This document shows, piece after piece, positions 35,350-44,443 of a stretch of 64,000 bases of DNA. The position numbers and the translations under genes were made by a program. This DNA is from Haliea sp. (lineage in GTDB: Bacteria > Pseudomonadota > Gammaproteobacteria > Pseudomonadales > Halieaceae): contig JAHEBM010000011.1 in the NCBI GenBank assembly GCA_024642245.1, positions 1-64,000 on the forward strand, read 5' to 3'. Within the stretch, counting starts at the first letter, position 1. Each line of letters begins with the position of its first letter. Below the pieces are notes generated by a model. That model was not told where the DNA came from and searched no databases. It worked only from the letters and a program-made list of their open reading frames with translations.

Positions 35350-35880
35350 ATGGCTATGTTTGATCGTCACAAGAACAAAGCGGCGCCGCCAAAAGCTCCC
35401 GAGCCCGTTATTGCCGAGCCGGCCGCCGCCCCACCCCCTCCCCCAGTTTCCACCAGAACCGCCAGGAGTGTCGCTATGATTGGACCGAGCATTAGAATCA
35501 AGGGTGAAGTGTCGGGCGATGAAGACCTGTTGATACAGGGTCGGGTCGAGGGCACGATCGTACTGAGGAACCACGAGGTGGTTGTTGGCGAGTCCGGCCA
35601 GGTCTCCGCCGACATACTGGCCAAGACCATCAGGATCGACGGCAAGGTCACCGGCGACATCACCGGCACCGAGAACGTGGTGATATCCAAGCTGGGCAAC
35701 GTGCGGGGCAATATTATTTCGCCGCGGGTACTGCTCGAGGATGGCGCCATGTTCAAAGGCAGCATCGATATGGACCCGGGCGATAGCGCGGCCAAATCCG
35801 CGCCCCAGGCGGCCCGGGAGCCAACCGCCTTTCCCTCCCAGGAAAACAAGGCGCCCAGGCTCGACCTGAAAAGCGGTTAA
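35350..35880 (+). CDS. bactofilin
   Basis: Polymer-forming cytoskeletal protein of 176 residues. An N-terminal proline/alanine-rich tail precedes the right-handed beta-helix bactofilin domain, here about residues 40-135, with repeating six-residue turns such as IRIKGEVSGDEDLLIQGRVEG and GDITGTENVVISKLGNVRG. A polar C-terminal tail follows. Bactofilins form filaments at the inner face of the membrane and position wall or appendage enzymes; no such enzyme gene lies beside it. Starts at 35347 (GTG) and 35356 (ATG) are also possible. An extended -10-like TGGTACGAT lies at 35313-35321. Confidence 0.92.
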   Translation: MAMFDRHKNKAAPPKAPEPVIAEPAAAPPPPPVSTRTARSVAMIGPSIRIKGEVSGDEDLLIQGRVEGTIVLRNHEVVVGESGQVSADILAKTIRIDGKVTGDITGTENVVISKLGNVRGNIISPRVLLEDGAMFKGSIDMDPGDSAAKSAPQAAREPTAFPSQENKAPRLDLKSG

Positions 35881-35884
35881 GTCC

Positions 35885-36505
35885 ATTTCCCTGCCGCTGC
35901 GGGCGGGGCCTGTCAGCCCCGCCATTACCTCGTGCCAGCCGTCCGCGCTGCTGCCCTTCCTGTTCCAACACATCGACGAGGGCAGGCGGCTCACGGTACT
36001 GAATATCGGTTCCGCCCTGCCCGAGACTGTCGAATTCTTCTCGCGCTACCGCTGTAAACTCCACTTCATCGACCTGTTTGCCGAGTTGCCGGCGCTCACC
36101 GCCAGCGAAGATTCAATGGCCTCACTGCAACAGGCCTTTGCCGAGCTGGCCCAGATTCCCGCGGACACCCGCTTTGATCTCTGCCTGTTCTGGGACCTGT
36201 TCAACTTCCTTGACCCGGAGGCCGTATCAGCCCTGTTGAAAGCACTGCGCCCCCACCTTTTCACTGGCACCCGCGGCCATGGATTTGCAGTGCACAACCT
36301 CAGGACACCCCAGTGCGGGAAAGTGTACGGCATCAGTGAAATGGACAGGATCAGCAGCCGGCCGAGGGCGGCAAACCTGCCCGGCTACAAGCCCTACAAC
36401 CAGGGCCAGCTGGAAAAAGCGCTGGACTGTTTCAGTGTAAGCAGGGCCGTGCTGCTGGCCGACAGCCGCCTGGAGCTGCTGTTAAGCGCGAACCTGCCCG
36501 AATAG
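35885..36505 (+). CDS. methyltransferase-like protein, start codon not canonical
   Basis: A plus-strand frame open from 35870 to 36505 encodes VLNIGSALPETVEFFSRYRCKLHFIDLFAEL, then FDLCLFWDLFNFLDPEAVSALL, the pattern of a SAM-dependent methyltransferase Rossmann fold (GxG-like loop, acidic residue, DxxxFxDP). No ATG or GTG occurs upstream of this fold, and the first TTG (36086) would remove its first two strands. Candidate starts are AUU at 35885 (4 bases after the bactofilin stop), CUG at 35891 or 35897, and AUU at 35924. I give 35885 as a bound, not a certainty. Coupling to bactofilin or a sequencing slip would also explain it. Substrate unknown. Confidence 0.6.
   Translation: MSLPLRAGPVSPAITSCQPSALLPFLFQHIDEGRRLTVLNIGSALPETVEFFSRYRCKLHFIDLFAELPALTASEDSMASLQQAFAELAQIPADTRFDLCLFWDLFNFLDPEAVSALLKALRPHLFTGTRGHGFAVHNLRTPQCGKVYGISEMDRISSRPRAANLPGYKPYNQGQLEKALDCFSVSRAVLLADSRLELLLSANLPE
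35902..35923 (+). repeat. perfect 8-bp hairpin between bactofilin and the methyltransferase-like fold
   Basis: GGCGGGGC, loop CTGTCA, GCCCCGCC. No T-run follows, so it is not an ordinary terminator. It ends directly at an in-frame ATT at 35924, one of the possible start codons. Confidence 0.5.
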
Positions 36506-36528
36506 CGAAGCCCCGCCGGGGCCCGACC

Positions 36529-36894
36529 TCAATAGCGGAAGTTCGCCTCTATCCTGATACCGCAGGGATCCTTGCAAAACACCTGCGACAGATTGAACTG
36601 GGACAGGTGGTTAACCGAGTAGGGAACACCCATTTTATCGAGGCGCTGCGTGTAGGCCTCCAGGCCGGTGACCTCGAAAGCCACGTGATCCAGGTAGTAG
36701 GGCTCTGCCGCCGGATAATGGCTGTCGCTTTCTATCAGGTGAACTATGGCGCGACCCTCACCGTACAACCAGAATCCCGGAATGCCGAAATCGGGACGCG
36801 GCCCTACCTCAAGCTGCAGCGCGTTACAGTAGAAGTCCCGGACGTCCTCCAGCAGTGCCATCGGTGCGGCGATATTGATATGGTCAATTTTCAT
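36529..36894 (-). CDS. VOC/glyoxalase family protein
   Basis: Vicinal-oxygen-chelate protein of 121 residues: [27 protein letters not shown] opens the first beta-alpha-beta-beta-beta module, and [20 protein letters not shown] the second; [11 protein letters not shown] ends it. Metal-ligand candidates are His5, His70 and Glu118. Enzymes of this fold include glyoxalase, fosfomycin-resistance and dioxygenase types; the substrate is unknown. I start at the ATG at 36894, preceded by AAGGA; a longer frame to 37281 runs antisense into folE and is not family sequence. Divergent from folE. Confidence 0.85.
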   Translation of the reverse strand: MKIDHINIAAPMALLEDVRDFYCNALQLEVGPRPDFGIPGFWLYGEGRAIVHLIESDSHYPAAEPYYLDHVAFEVTGLEAYTQRLDKMGVPYSVNHLSQFNLSQVFCKDPCGIRIEANFRY

Positions 36895-37045
36895 AACATC
36901 CTTGCCGGACGGATACTCGCCCGCGGGGAAATACAGACAGCAGGATAGCACCCACCCAGCGGTGTCGCTAAAAAAAATCCGCCCGCCATCAATCCACTCC
37001 ACCGCCGACGGCGTAACTACTACCAACAATCGAGTGGAGACGATC

Positions 37046-37726
37046 ATGGACGCTTGTATCGCTGAAAAGATGCTGACCTTCCCAACCAACTGGTCACCGG
37101 AAGCGCTGTTGGTGCGAGACGCGCTGGTCACGCGCGGGCTGGAAACACCCATGCTGCCCAACGGCCTCAGCCGCGACGAAAAATACCGCAGGATCACCGC
37201 GGCATTCACCGACATCACCCGCACACTGGGCCTGGACCTGACGGACGACAGTTTATGCGAGACGCCCCATCGCATTGCCAAGATGTACGTCGATGAAATT
37301 TTTTCGGGCCTGGATTACGGCAAGTTCCCGAAAATCACGGCAATCGAAAACAAGATGCAGGTTGAAGAAATGGTGCAGGTCGACAGCATCGATCTGGTAA
37401 GCACCTGTGAGCACCACTTCGTGACCATCGATGGCAGCGCCAGGGTGGCCTATATCCCGGGCAACAAGATCATCGGCCTGTCCAAGATCAACAGAATTGT
37501 CCGGTTCTTCGCCCAGCGCCCACAGGTACAGGAGCGCCTGACCCAGCAGATCCTGGTGGCGCTGCAGACCCTGCTGGATACCGACGACGTGGCGGTGACC
37601 ATCAACGCAGTACACTACTGCGTAAAATCCCGTGGCGTCATGGATACCAATTCCACCACCCGTACCACGGCCCTGGGCGGTGTTTTCAAAACCAACCCGA
37701 GTACCCGGGCGGAATTTATCCGCTAA
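37046..37726 (+). CDS. folE: GTP cyclohydrolase I
   Basis: Homodecameric cytosolic enzyme of 226 residues, converting GTP to dihydroneopterin triphosphate, the first step of folate synthesis. The core is almost E. coli-like: [27 protein letters not shown] with a zinc-binding cysteine, [25 protein letters not shown] and [10 protein letters not shown]. The ATG at 37046 has GGAG 7 bases upstream; MLTFPTNW, 8 codons in, is an alternative. Two hairpins follow it, the second a strong terminator. Confidence 0.96.
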   Translation: MDACIAEKMLTFPTNWSPEALLVRDALVTRGLETPMLPNGLSRDEKYRRITAAFTDITRTLGLDLTDDSLCETPHRIAKMYVDEIFSGLDYGKFPKITAIENKMQVEEMVQVDSIDLVSTCEHHFVTIDGSARVAYIPGNKIIGLSKINRIVRFFAQRPQVQERLTQQILVALQTLLDTDDVAVTINAVHYCVKSRGVMDTNSTTRTTALGGVFKTNPSTRAEFIR

Positions 37727-37739
37727 CGACCTTCCAGGA

Positions 37740-37792
37740 CCTGGCAGCGAGTGCCAGGCATTTTTACACCCGGCTCGTCCGGGTGTTTTTTT
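37740..37792 (+). terminator. tandem rho-independent terminators after folE
   Basis: First hairpin CCTGGCA/TGCCAGG (37740-37758, loop GCGAG) followed by CATTTTT. Second hairpin ACACCCGG/CCGGGTGT (37766-37786, loop CTCGT) running straight into a seven-T tract. The second is the best terminator in the window. Confidence 0.85.
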
Positions 37793-37891
37793 GTCGCCGT
37801 TTATTGATCAACCTCAATCCCCACCCCCCCCTGCTCCGCTACGATGGCGGCACTCGTTCGGGTGACAAAAACGCAGCAGGGGGATGCCGTG

Positions 37892-39535
37892 ATGGCGGGG
37901 CAGGAGGAACAGGCTTTTCCGCGTGGGGTAAAACTGCTGCACGACCCCGTGCGCAACAAGGGCACCGCATTCACCGACGCCGAGCGCGACCTGATGGGTT
38001 TGCGCGGCCTGCTGCCGCCGAGGATCTGTTCGCCCGCCGAGCAGGAAGAGCGGGTGATGGGCAACCTGCGCGCCAAGGAGTCCGACCTGGAACGGTATAT
38101 TGCGCTGATTTCCCTGCAGGACCGCAATGAGACCCTTTTCTACCGGGTGGTTATCAACCACATCGAAGAAATCATGCCCCTGATATACACCCCCACTGTC
38201 GGCAAAGCCTGCCAGCAGTTCAGCCACATCTACCGGCGCCCCCGCGGCCTTTACATTACCCTGCAGGATCGCGGCCGGGTGAGGGAGATCCTGGAACACT
38301 GGCCGCACCGGGACCCGCGTGTCATCGTGGTAACCGATGGTGAGCGTATCCTGGGCCTGGGGGACCTGGGTGCCGCCGGCATGGGCATCCCTATCGGTAA
38401 ACTGTCCCTGTACACGGCCTGCGCCGGCATCCAGCCCACCCAGTGCCTGCCGATCACGCTCGATGTGGGCACCAATAATGAATCCTTCCTGAACGACCCG
38501 CTGTATCTCGGCCTGGAGCGCCGGCGCGAACGCGGGCCGGCTTATGACGAACTGGTGGATGAATTTATCGGCGCGGTTCAGGACAGTTTTCCCAACGCCC
38601 TGGTGCAGCTTGAAGACTTCGGCAACCAGAACGCCTTCCGGCTGCTGGCGCAGTACCGTGACCAGGTGTGCCTGTTTGATGACGACATCCAGGGTACCGG
38701 CGCGGTTGGGCTCGCCGGCCTGCTGGGGGCGCTGCGTATCAGCGGCGGCGAACTGGCAGACCAACGGGTGTTATTCTACGGCGCCGGCCAGGCAGCCATC
38801 GGAATCGGCAACACCATTGTCGCCGCGCTGCTGGAACAGGGTGTTTCACCGGAGCAGGCCCACGCCAGCTGCTGGTTTTTCGACAGCCAGGGACTGCTGG
38901 TGGACGGGCGGGAGCAGATCCCGGGGCAGAAACAGCCATTTGCCCATCAGCACGACCCGATCGAGGATTTTGCCGAGGCGGTGCGGGTACTCAAGCCCAC
39001 GGCAATCATGGGCTGTGCCGGCCGCCCGGGGGTTTTTAGCGAGGAAGTGGTCAGGACCCTGTCCGGGCTGCACGAACGCCCAATTATTTTCGCCCTGTCC
39101 AATCCCACCGCCAATGCGGAATGTTCCGCCGTGCAGGCCTACCAGTGGAGTGATGGCAGGGCGATCTTCGCCAGTGGCAGCCCCTTTGCGCCGGTACCCG
39201 TGGGCAACAAGACCCTGGTCCCGGGCCAGGGCAACAACGCCTATATCTTCCCCGGCGTGGGTCTGGGCGCCGTTGCCAGCCGCACTACACGGGTAAGCGA
39301 CGAGATGTTCCTCGCTGCGGCCCGGGTGCTGGCAGCGCAGGTGAGCGACGAGGACCTCGCCATCGGCCGGGTGTATCCCAGCCTGTCCCGCATCCGCGAG
39401 GTGTCCGCACTCATCGCTGCAGAGGTCGCCGGCATCGCGTACCGCCGGGGTCTCGCCCGGGAACCGGAACCCGATGACATCCTCGCTCATGTACAATCCC
39501 AGATGTTCCAAGCCATCTACCCCCACTACGCGTGA
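37892..39535 (+). CDS. maeA: NAD-dependent malic enzyme (oxaloacetate-decarboxylating)
   Basis: Malic enzyme of 547 residues producing pyruvate, CO2 and NADH from malate. Motifs: IYTPTVGKACQQFSHIYRRP, the metal-site signature FDDDIQGTGAV, the nucleotide loop GAGQAAIGIGNTI, and FALSNPTANAE. It is of the long type similar to E. coli SfcA (565 residues). I start at the ATG at 37892, with GGGGGA upstream; another ATG at 37844 lacks a ribosome site. It is the first gene after the folE terminators. With ppc and oadGAB it closes a pyruvate-oxaloacetate-malate node. Confidence 0.94.
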   Translation: MAGQEEQAFPRGVKLLHDPVRNKGTAFTDAERDLMGLRGLLPPRICSPAEQEERVMGNLRAKESDLERYIALISLQDRNETLFYRVVINHIEEIMPLIYTPTVGKACQQFSHIYRRPRGLYITLQDRGRVREILEHWPHRDPRVIVVTDGERILGLGDLGAAGMGIPIGKLSLYTACAGIQPTQCLPITLDVGTNNESFLNDPLYLGLERRRERGPAYDELVDEFIGAVQDSFPNALVQLEDFGNQNAFRLLAQYRDQVCLFDDDIQGTGAVGLAGLLGALRISGGELADQRVLFYGAGQAAIGIGNTIVAALLEQGVSPEQAHASCWFFDSQGLLVDGREQIPGQKQPFAHQHDPIEDFAEAVRVLKPTAIMGCAGRPGVFSEEVVRTLSGLHERPIIFALSNPTANAECSAVQAYQWSDGRAIFASGSPFAPVPVGNKTLVPGQGNNAYIFPGVGLGAVASRTTRVSDEMFLAAARVLAAQVSDEDLAIGRVYPSLSRIREVSALIAAEVAGIAYRRGLAREPEPDDILAHVQSQMFQAIYPHYA

Positions 39536-39547
39536 GCGACTGAATCA

Positions 39548-42262
39548 ATGGACAAGACAGCCTGGTACAACCAGTCGGGGAAGGAACTGCTCCAGTCCTT
39601 GCAAAGCAGCAACTCCGGGCTCACCGATGCAGTGGCAAGCGCACGGCTGGAACAGTACGGGCCCAACGAGATCGCGTTCAGGAAAACACCGGCGTGGGTG
39701 CGCTTCCTGCGCCAGTTCAATGATCCCATGGTCATTATCCTGTTGGTCACCGCCGTGGTTACCGGCACTCTCACGGCGCTGGGCAGCCATATGCTGCCCG
39801 ATACCATCGTGATTGCCAGCGTGGTGATACTCAATTCAGTGCTCGGCTTCGTACAGGAGGGGAAAGCAGAAGGAGCCCTGGAGGCACTGCGCAACATGAT
39901 GGTGCAGGAGTGCCTGGTGCTGCGGGACCGGGACGAGCGGCGCATCCCGGCCAGGGAACTGGTGCCCGGCGACATCGTGGTGCTGGAGGGCGGCGACAAG
40001 ATTCCCGCGGATGTCCGTTTCATAGAAGTCAGCAACAGCCATGTGGACGAATCTTCCCTGACCGGCGAGTCGGTACCCGTGCAAAAACTCACCGCCCCTA
40101 TCGAGGGCAGCAACCTGGTGCCGGGCGACCAGAGAAATATGGGCTTCTCCGGGACTTACCTGACCCAGGGCACAGCCCGGGCAATCGTGGTGGAAACCGG
40201 TCGCAACACGGTTTTCGGCCAGATTGCCGACATGGTCAAGGCGGCCGACGCCACCCTCACACCGCTGCAACGCAAGATGAAGGAGTTCGTCCAGACCCTG
40301 ATTATCGCGATCCTGGCCGTCGGTGCATTCAACTTCGGCTACGGCGTCTACCTCGGCTACGACACGGCGTACAGCTTCCTGGGGGCCGTATCCCTGGTGG
40401 TCGCTGCCATTCCGGAAATGCTGCCGGCACTGGTCACCTCCATCCTGGCGCTGTCCGGGGTAGTGATGGCAAGCCGCAAGGCGCTGATACGCAAGCTGCC
40501 CGCAGCGGAAACGCTGGGGGCGACATCGGTCATCTGCTCGGATAAAACCGGCACGCTCACCGAAAACCGCATGACGGTCACCCGGTCCTACGCCGGCGGG
40601 AGAGTGTATGAGATAAGCGGTACCGGCTACGATATCGACGGACAGTTCGTCTACGATGGCCGGCCGGTTCCCCCTGGCAACCAGCCCGCCTTGCTGCAAT
40701 TGCTCAATTGCGGATTTTACTGCAACAACGCCCATCTCAGTGGTCATGGCGGCACGGGTGACCCCACGGAACTGGCACTGAGAATTTCCGGGGCCAAAGC
40801 CGAACTGGTGGTTGACGGGGTGCAGAGGCTGGTGGAAATCCCCTTTGACTCCTCCACCAAATACATGGCGGTACTGGTGGAAACCGAAGGCAAGCGACTG
40901 ATTCTCGCCAAGGGTGCGCCGGAAGTTATTGTACAGATGTGCACCAGCGAACCGGACGCCGCCGGCAGCGGCGGGGAATTCGACGCGCAGGGCGCGCTGC
41001 ACACAGCGAAGCTCTTCGCCCGGGATGCCCTGCGCACCCTGGGATTCGCCGTGAAAGAGCTGCCCTCGAATCACAGCGGGCTCTGTCATGAAGACCTGCA
41101 AGGTATGTGCTTCGCCGGGCTGCAGGGCATGATCGACCCACCCAAGCACTCTGCCATAGAAGCGATTGCCCAGTGCAAGGAAGCCGGGATACGCACAGTC
41201 ATGATCACCGGCGATCACCCTGACACCGCACAGGCGGTGGCACGTCAACTCGGTATCGATGCAGCGCGGGTGCTCACAGGTGCCGAACTCAGCGAGCTCG
41301 ACGACGACGCGCTGCGTGAAATTTCCGAACAGGTTTCCGTGTTTGCCCGGGTGGCACCGGAACACAAGCGGTCGATTGCCCAGGCCCTGCAGGCCAACGG
41401 CCACGTGGTAGCGATGACCGGCGACGGGGTGAACGATGCCCCCGCCCTGAAAATCGCCGACATTGGCATCGCCATGGGTATCAGTGGCACCGAGGTGGCC
41501 AAGGAAGCGTCCGACATGGTGCTGGCGGACGACAACTTCGCCACTATCGTTGCCGCGGTCGAAGAGGGCCGCCACGCCTGGAACAACCTGCAAAAGGCCA
41601 TCCTCTACACGCTGCCAACCAACGCCGCCCAGGCGCTGCTCATTATGGGGGCCATACTGCTGGCCGCCTCGATACCGGTATTTTCCGCCCGGTTTGTGCT
41701 GGAACCCGTACAGATCCTGTGGATCAACCTGCTCGACTCGGTGCTGTTGACCATGCCGCTGATGATGGAGCCCAAGGAACAAGGGCTGCTGCGCGCACCG
41801 CCGCGGGAGCCCGATGCGCATATCATCAACGCCCTGTTCATGCAGCGTGTCGTGGTGATGGGCTTCGCCATCGCGACTCCGGGATTCCTGCTGTACTACT
41901 ACTTCGGCGCGGCGGCGGTGTCCAACGGTGTTATCGTCGATGAGCTGTTGCTGACCCAGGCCCAGACCGCAGCGTTCTGGGGTATCCTGCTGGCCCACTT
42001 CGGCTATGTGATCTCCGCCCGGTCGATCCAGGGCTCGGTATTTTCACTCAACCCGTTTTCGAATCTCTGGCTGCTGGGCGGGATTGGCCTGAGCATTCTC
42101 ATCCGCTTCATTCCCACCCTTGTTCCCGAGGCTTCGAGCCTGTTTCGCACGGCGCCCTTTCCGTTGGACTGGTGGCCGCTGATCCTGCTGTGTTTCCTGC
42201 CGAGTTTCCTCGCAATCGAGGGTGACAAGGCGCTGCGTAAACTGTTGCGGCGCCGCGCCTGA
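39548..42262 (+). CDS. cation-transporting P-type ATPase (P2-like, PEMLP variant)
   Basis: Membrane pump of 904 residues with the full P-type plan: actuator domain ([10 protein letters not shown]), phosphorylation site DKTGTLT with Asp332, ATP-binding domain, hinge [11 protein letters not shown], and about ten helices. The general form is that of calcium/cation P2A pumps, but the fourth-helix motif, normally PEGLP, is PEMLP at 289-293, as in MgtA-type magnesium pumps. Helix six has [13 protein letters not shown] in place of the usual NLVTDGLPA. Ca2+, Mg2+, Mn2+ or Na+ are all possible substrates. It starts 12 bases after the malic enzyme stop, likely co-transcribed. Confidence 0.9.
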   Translation: MDKTAWYNQSGKELLQSLQSSNSGLTDAVASARLEQYGPNEIAFRKTPAWVRFLRQFNDPMVIILLVTAVVTGTLTALGSHMLPDTIVIASVVILNSVLGFVQEGKAEGALEALRNMMVQECLVLRDRDERRIPARELVPGDIVVLEGGDKIPADVRFIEVSNSHVDESSLTGESVPVQKLTAPIEGSNLVPGDQRNMGFSGTYLTQGTARAIVVETGRNTVFGQIADMVKAADATLTPLQRKMKEFVQTLIIAILAVGAFNFGYGVYLGYDTAYSFLGAVSLVVAAIPEMLPALVTSILALSGVVMASRKALIRKLPAAETLGATSVICSDKTGTLTENRMTVTRSYAGGRVYEISGTGYDIDGQFVYDGRPVPPGNQPALLQLLNCGFYCNNAHLSGHGGTGDPTELALRISGAKAELVVDGVQRLVEIPFDSSTKYMAVLVETEGKRLILAKGAPEVIVQMCTSEPDAAGSGGEFDAQGALHTAKLFARDALRTLGFAVKELPSNHSGLCHEDLQGMCFAGLQGMIDPPKHSAIEAIAQCKEAGIRTVMITGDHPDTAQAVARQLGIDAARVLTGAELSELDDDALREISEQVSVFARVAPEHKRSIAQALQANGHVVAMTGDGVNDAPALKIADIGIAMGISGTEVAKEASDMVLADDNFATIVAAVEEGRHAWNNLQKAILYTLPTNAAQALLIMGAILLAASIPVFSARFVLEPVQILWINLLDSVLLTMPLMMEPKEQGLLRAPPREPDAHIINALFMQRVVVMGFAIATPGFLLYYYFGAAAVSNGVIVDELLLTQAQTAAFWGILLAHFGYVISARSIQGSVFSLNPFSNLWLLGGIGLSILIRFIPTLVPEASSLFRTAPFPLDWWPLILLCFLPSFLAIEGDKALRKLLRRRA

Positions 42263-42344
42263 TCAGGCGCCTGCTGCCTATGTTATAGTCACCCGCTCCT
42301 GGACAGCTGCCAACCTGTCTGCCATTCACGCGGAGGAAAGACGC

Positions 42345-43847
42345 TTGCGCAAACTATTGATCGGGGTCGCTGCCGTGGTGGGCCTGCTCGCCTGCATCCC
42401 ACTGGCCTTGCTGGCCACCGGTACCATTGACAGCAGCAGTCTGCGCATGATCCTGAACGTCATGGCCGGCCTCGACGGTCCGCCTCCTAACGCAGCGGCT
42501 ATTGAGCAGCGTTTCAAGCTGCCACAGGGATTCAGCCTGCAACTTTACGCCAGCGATCTGCCGAAGGCCCGTTTCATGCGTTTTACCGCCGGCGGCGACC
42601 TGCTGCTCAGCCGCCCCCATTCGGGCGATATCATGCTGTTGCGCCGGGACGCGGACGGTGACGGACACCCGGATGCGGTTGAAACGGTGATCGACGGCCT
42701 GAAACGCCCGCTCGGTATAGACCTCTTCGGGGGATACCTGTACATCGCCGAGTCCAACCGGATCGGGCGGGCCACCTTTGACAGCGCCACAGGCAAACTC
42801 ACCGGTGACTACGTGCCGCTGGTAGAGGGCTTTACCGACAACGGCACTCACTGGAGCAAGACCCTGCGTTTCGGCCCGGACGGCCAGCTGTACCTGGCCC
42901 AGGGCACTACCTGCAATGTCTGTGTCGAGGAGGACGCAAGGCGCAATACCCTGATGCGCTTCCGGCCCGATGGCAGCGCAGGCAAAATTATCGCCACCGG
43001 TTTGCGCAACAGCGTCGGCTTCGACTGGGCTCCCTGGAGCGGCGAACTGTATGCCACCGACAATGGCCGGGACCTGCTCGGGGATGACTTCCCGCCCTGT
43101 GAACTGAACCGTATCGAGGAGGGCCGCTTCTACGGCTGGCCTTATTATAACGGTGACAATGTCCCCGACCCCGATATGGGCCCCGACCCACTGGCCGCCG
43201 AGCGCGAGCCGACCGCGCCTGCCCACGGATTTCGCGCACACAACGCGCCGCTGGGCATGACGTTCGTCGACACAAGCGGCTGGCCTCCCGGCTATGAACA
43301 CGCGGCCCTGGTTGCCCTGCACGGCTCCTGGAACCGGAGCACACCGGACGGCTACAAGGTGGTGTCGCTCCATTGGACCGACAAGGGCATCGAGGAGCGG
43401 GACTTTCTCACCGGCTTCAACCAGGATGGCGATATCCGCGGGCGACCGGTGGACGTCGCGCAGGGACCGGATGGTGCCATCTACATCTCCGATGACTACG
43501 CCGGCGCGATCTACCGGGTCACTTACGGCGCCAGGGACACGGCGTGGTCGCCACCGGCCTCGACCCCGGCGGCGAGTCGCCTGGATCCCACCCCGCCGGA
43601 CTGGCTGGCGGGGGCAGACCTCCCCGCCATGGCCGAACGCGGCGCAGCGCTCTATGGCTTCCACGGCTGTCGCAGCTGCCATGAAGAGGGCGAGAACCCC
43701 AAACTGCTGACCAGGCTGCAGGATCGCCTCGGTTACAATGCGGTCATTGATGTCCTCAAGGCACCCCAGTCCCCCATGCCTGTTTTTCCCCTGGACGAGG
43801 CGCAGCAGCGGGAGCTGGCCGTGTTCCTGCTCAACCGGCCGGACTGA
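42345..43847 (+). CDS. membrane-anchored sugar dehydrogenase (sorbosone/PQQ type) fused to cytochrome c
   Basis: Exported protein of 500 residues. An N-terminal hydrophobic segment (KLLIGVAAVVGLLACIPLALLA) anchors it; a six-bladed propeller of the soluble glucose/sorbosone dehydrogenase family follows, with FMRFTAGGDLLLSRPHSGDI, LRNSVGFDWAPWSGELYATDNGRD and ALHGSWNRS. The C-terminus is a small class I cytochrome c with the heme motif CRSCH at 442-446 and axial Met478 in SPMP. So oxidation of a sugar or aldehyde by PQQ could pass electrons directly to the heme. Start is TTG at 42345 with GGAGG 8 bases upstream; an ATG at 42222 would overlap the ATPase gene. Substrate unknown. Confidence 0.9.
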   Translation: MRKLLIGVAAVVGLLACIPLALLATGTIDSSSLRMILNVMAGLDGPPPNAAAIEQRFKLPQGFSLQLYASDLPKARFMRFTAGGDLLLSRPHSGDIMLLRRDADGDGHPDAVETVIDGLKRPLGIDLFGGYLYIAESNRIGRATFDSATGKLTGDYVPLVEGFTDNGTHWSKTLRFGPDGQLYLAQGTTCNVCVEEDARRNTLMRFRPDGSAGKIIATGLRNSVGFDWAPWSGELYATDNGRDLLGDDFPPCELNRIEEGRFYGWPYYNGDNVPDPDMGPDPLAAEREPTAPAHGFRAHNAPLGMTFVDTSGWPPGYEHAALVALHGSWNRSTPDGYKVVSLHWTDKGIEERDFLTGFNQDGDIRGRPVDVAQGPDGAIYISDDYAGAIYRVTYGARDTAWSPPASTPAASRLDPTPPDWLAGADLPAMAERGAALYGFHGCRSCHEEGENPKLLTRLQDRLGYNAVIDVLKAPQSPMPVFPLDEAQQRELAVFLLNRPD

Positions 43848-43853
43848 TCGCCA

Positions 43854-44426
43854 ATGCTGCAGCAGCTGCCCAATGCCCTGACCATCTCGCGCCTGTTACT
43901 GGCCGGGCCCCTGGGCTTTTTTATCCTGCAACACCACTACGAGTGGGCCCTGTTGACAGGCCTGGTGGCGGGGATAAGCGATGCGCTGGATGGATTCGCG
44001 GCCCGTCGCCTGAATGCACAGTCCCGGCTGGGTGCGGCGCTGGACCCCATCGCCGACAAGGTGCTCATTACCGTCTCCTTCGTCACCTTTGCCCATACCG
44101 GACTGATCCCCTGGTACCTGGCCTATGCCGTCATCGCCAGGGATGTAGTGATCGTCCTGGGAGCCGCGTGCTACCAGTGGCGGTTCGGCGATTTCGAATT
44201 TTCCGCGACCCGGCTGAGCAAGGCGAACATGTTTGTGCAGATCTGTTTCTGCGTGCTGGTGCTGGCGGCACAGGTCAGCAACGGCATCCCGCAGCTGGCG
44301 ATCATCCTGGGCTCCGCCGCGGTATTGTTTATCGCCGGTGCAAGCGGCTTTGACTACGTCATGAAGTGGTCTGCCAGGGCCGTGCAGCAAAGCCGTGCAA
44401 ACGCCCGTAGCGACCGCGACAAGTAA
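43854..44426 (+). CDS. CDP-alcohol phosphatidyltransferase family protein
   Basis: Membrane enzyme of 190 residues with about six helices. It carries the complete CDP-alcohol transferase motif: Asp43, Asp46-Gly47, Ala50-Arg51, Gly60, Asp64, Asp68 (SDALDGFAARR...GAALDPIAD). Such enzymes join a CDP-diacylglycerol to an alcohol; PgsA-like phosphatidylglycerophosphate synthase or eukaryote-type cardiolipin synthase are the likeliest. It follows the sugar dehydrogenase by 6 bases and precedes an EEP-family hydrolase and an acyltransferase, which supports a role in phospholipid synthesis. Confidence 0.9.
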   Translation: MLQQLPNALTISRLLLAGPLGFFILQHHYEWALLTGLVAGISDALDGFAARRLNAQSRLGAALDPIADKVLITVSFVTFAHTGLIPWYLAYAVIARDVVIVLGAACYQWRFGDFEFSATRLSKANMFVQICFCVLVLAAQVSNGIPQLAIILGSAAVLFIAGASGFDYVMKWSARAVQQSRANARSDRDK

Positions 44427-44443
44427 TCCGACAAGAGAGACCC

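Noticed and set aside
39836-41998. A 720-codon minus-strand open frame opposite the P-type ATPase
   Set aside because: It is fully antisense to a pump with every catalytic motif; the product is a His/Gln/Gly-rich sequence with no domain, as expected from GC-rich codon bias.
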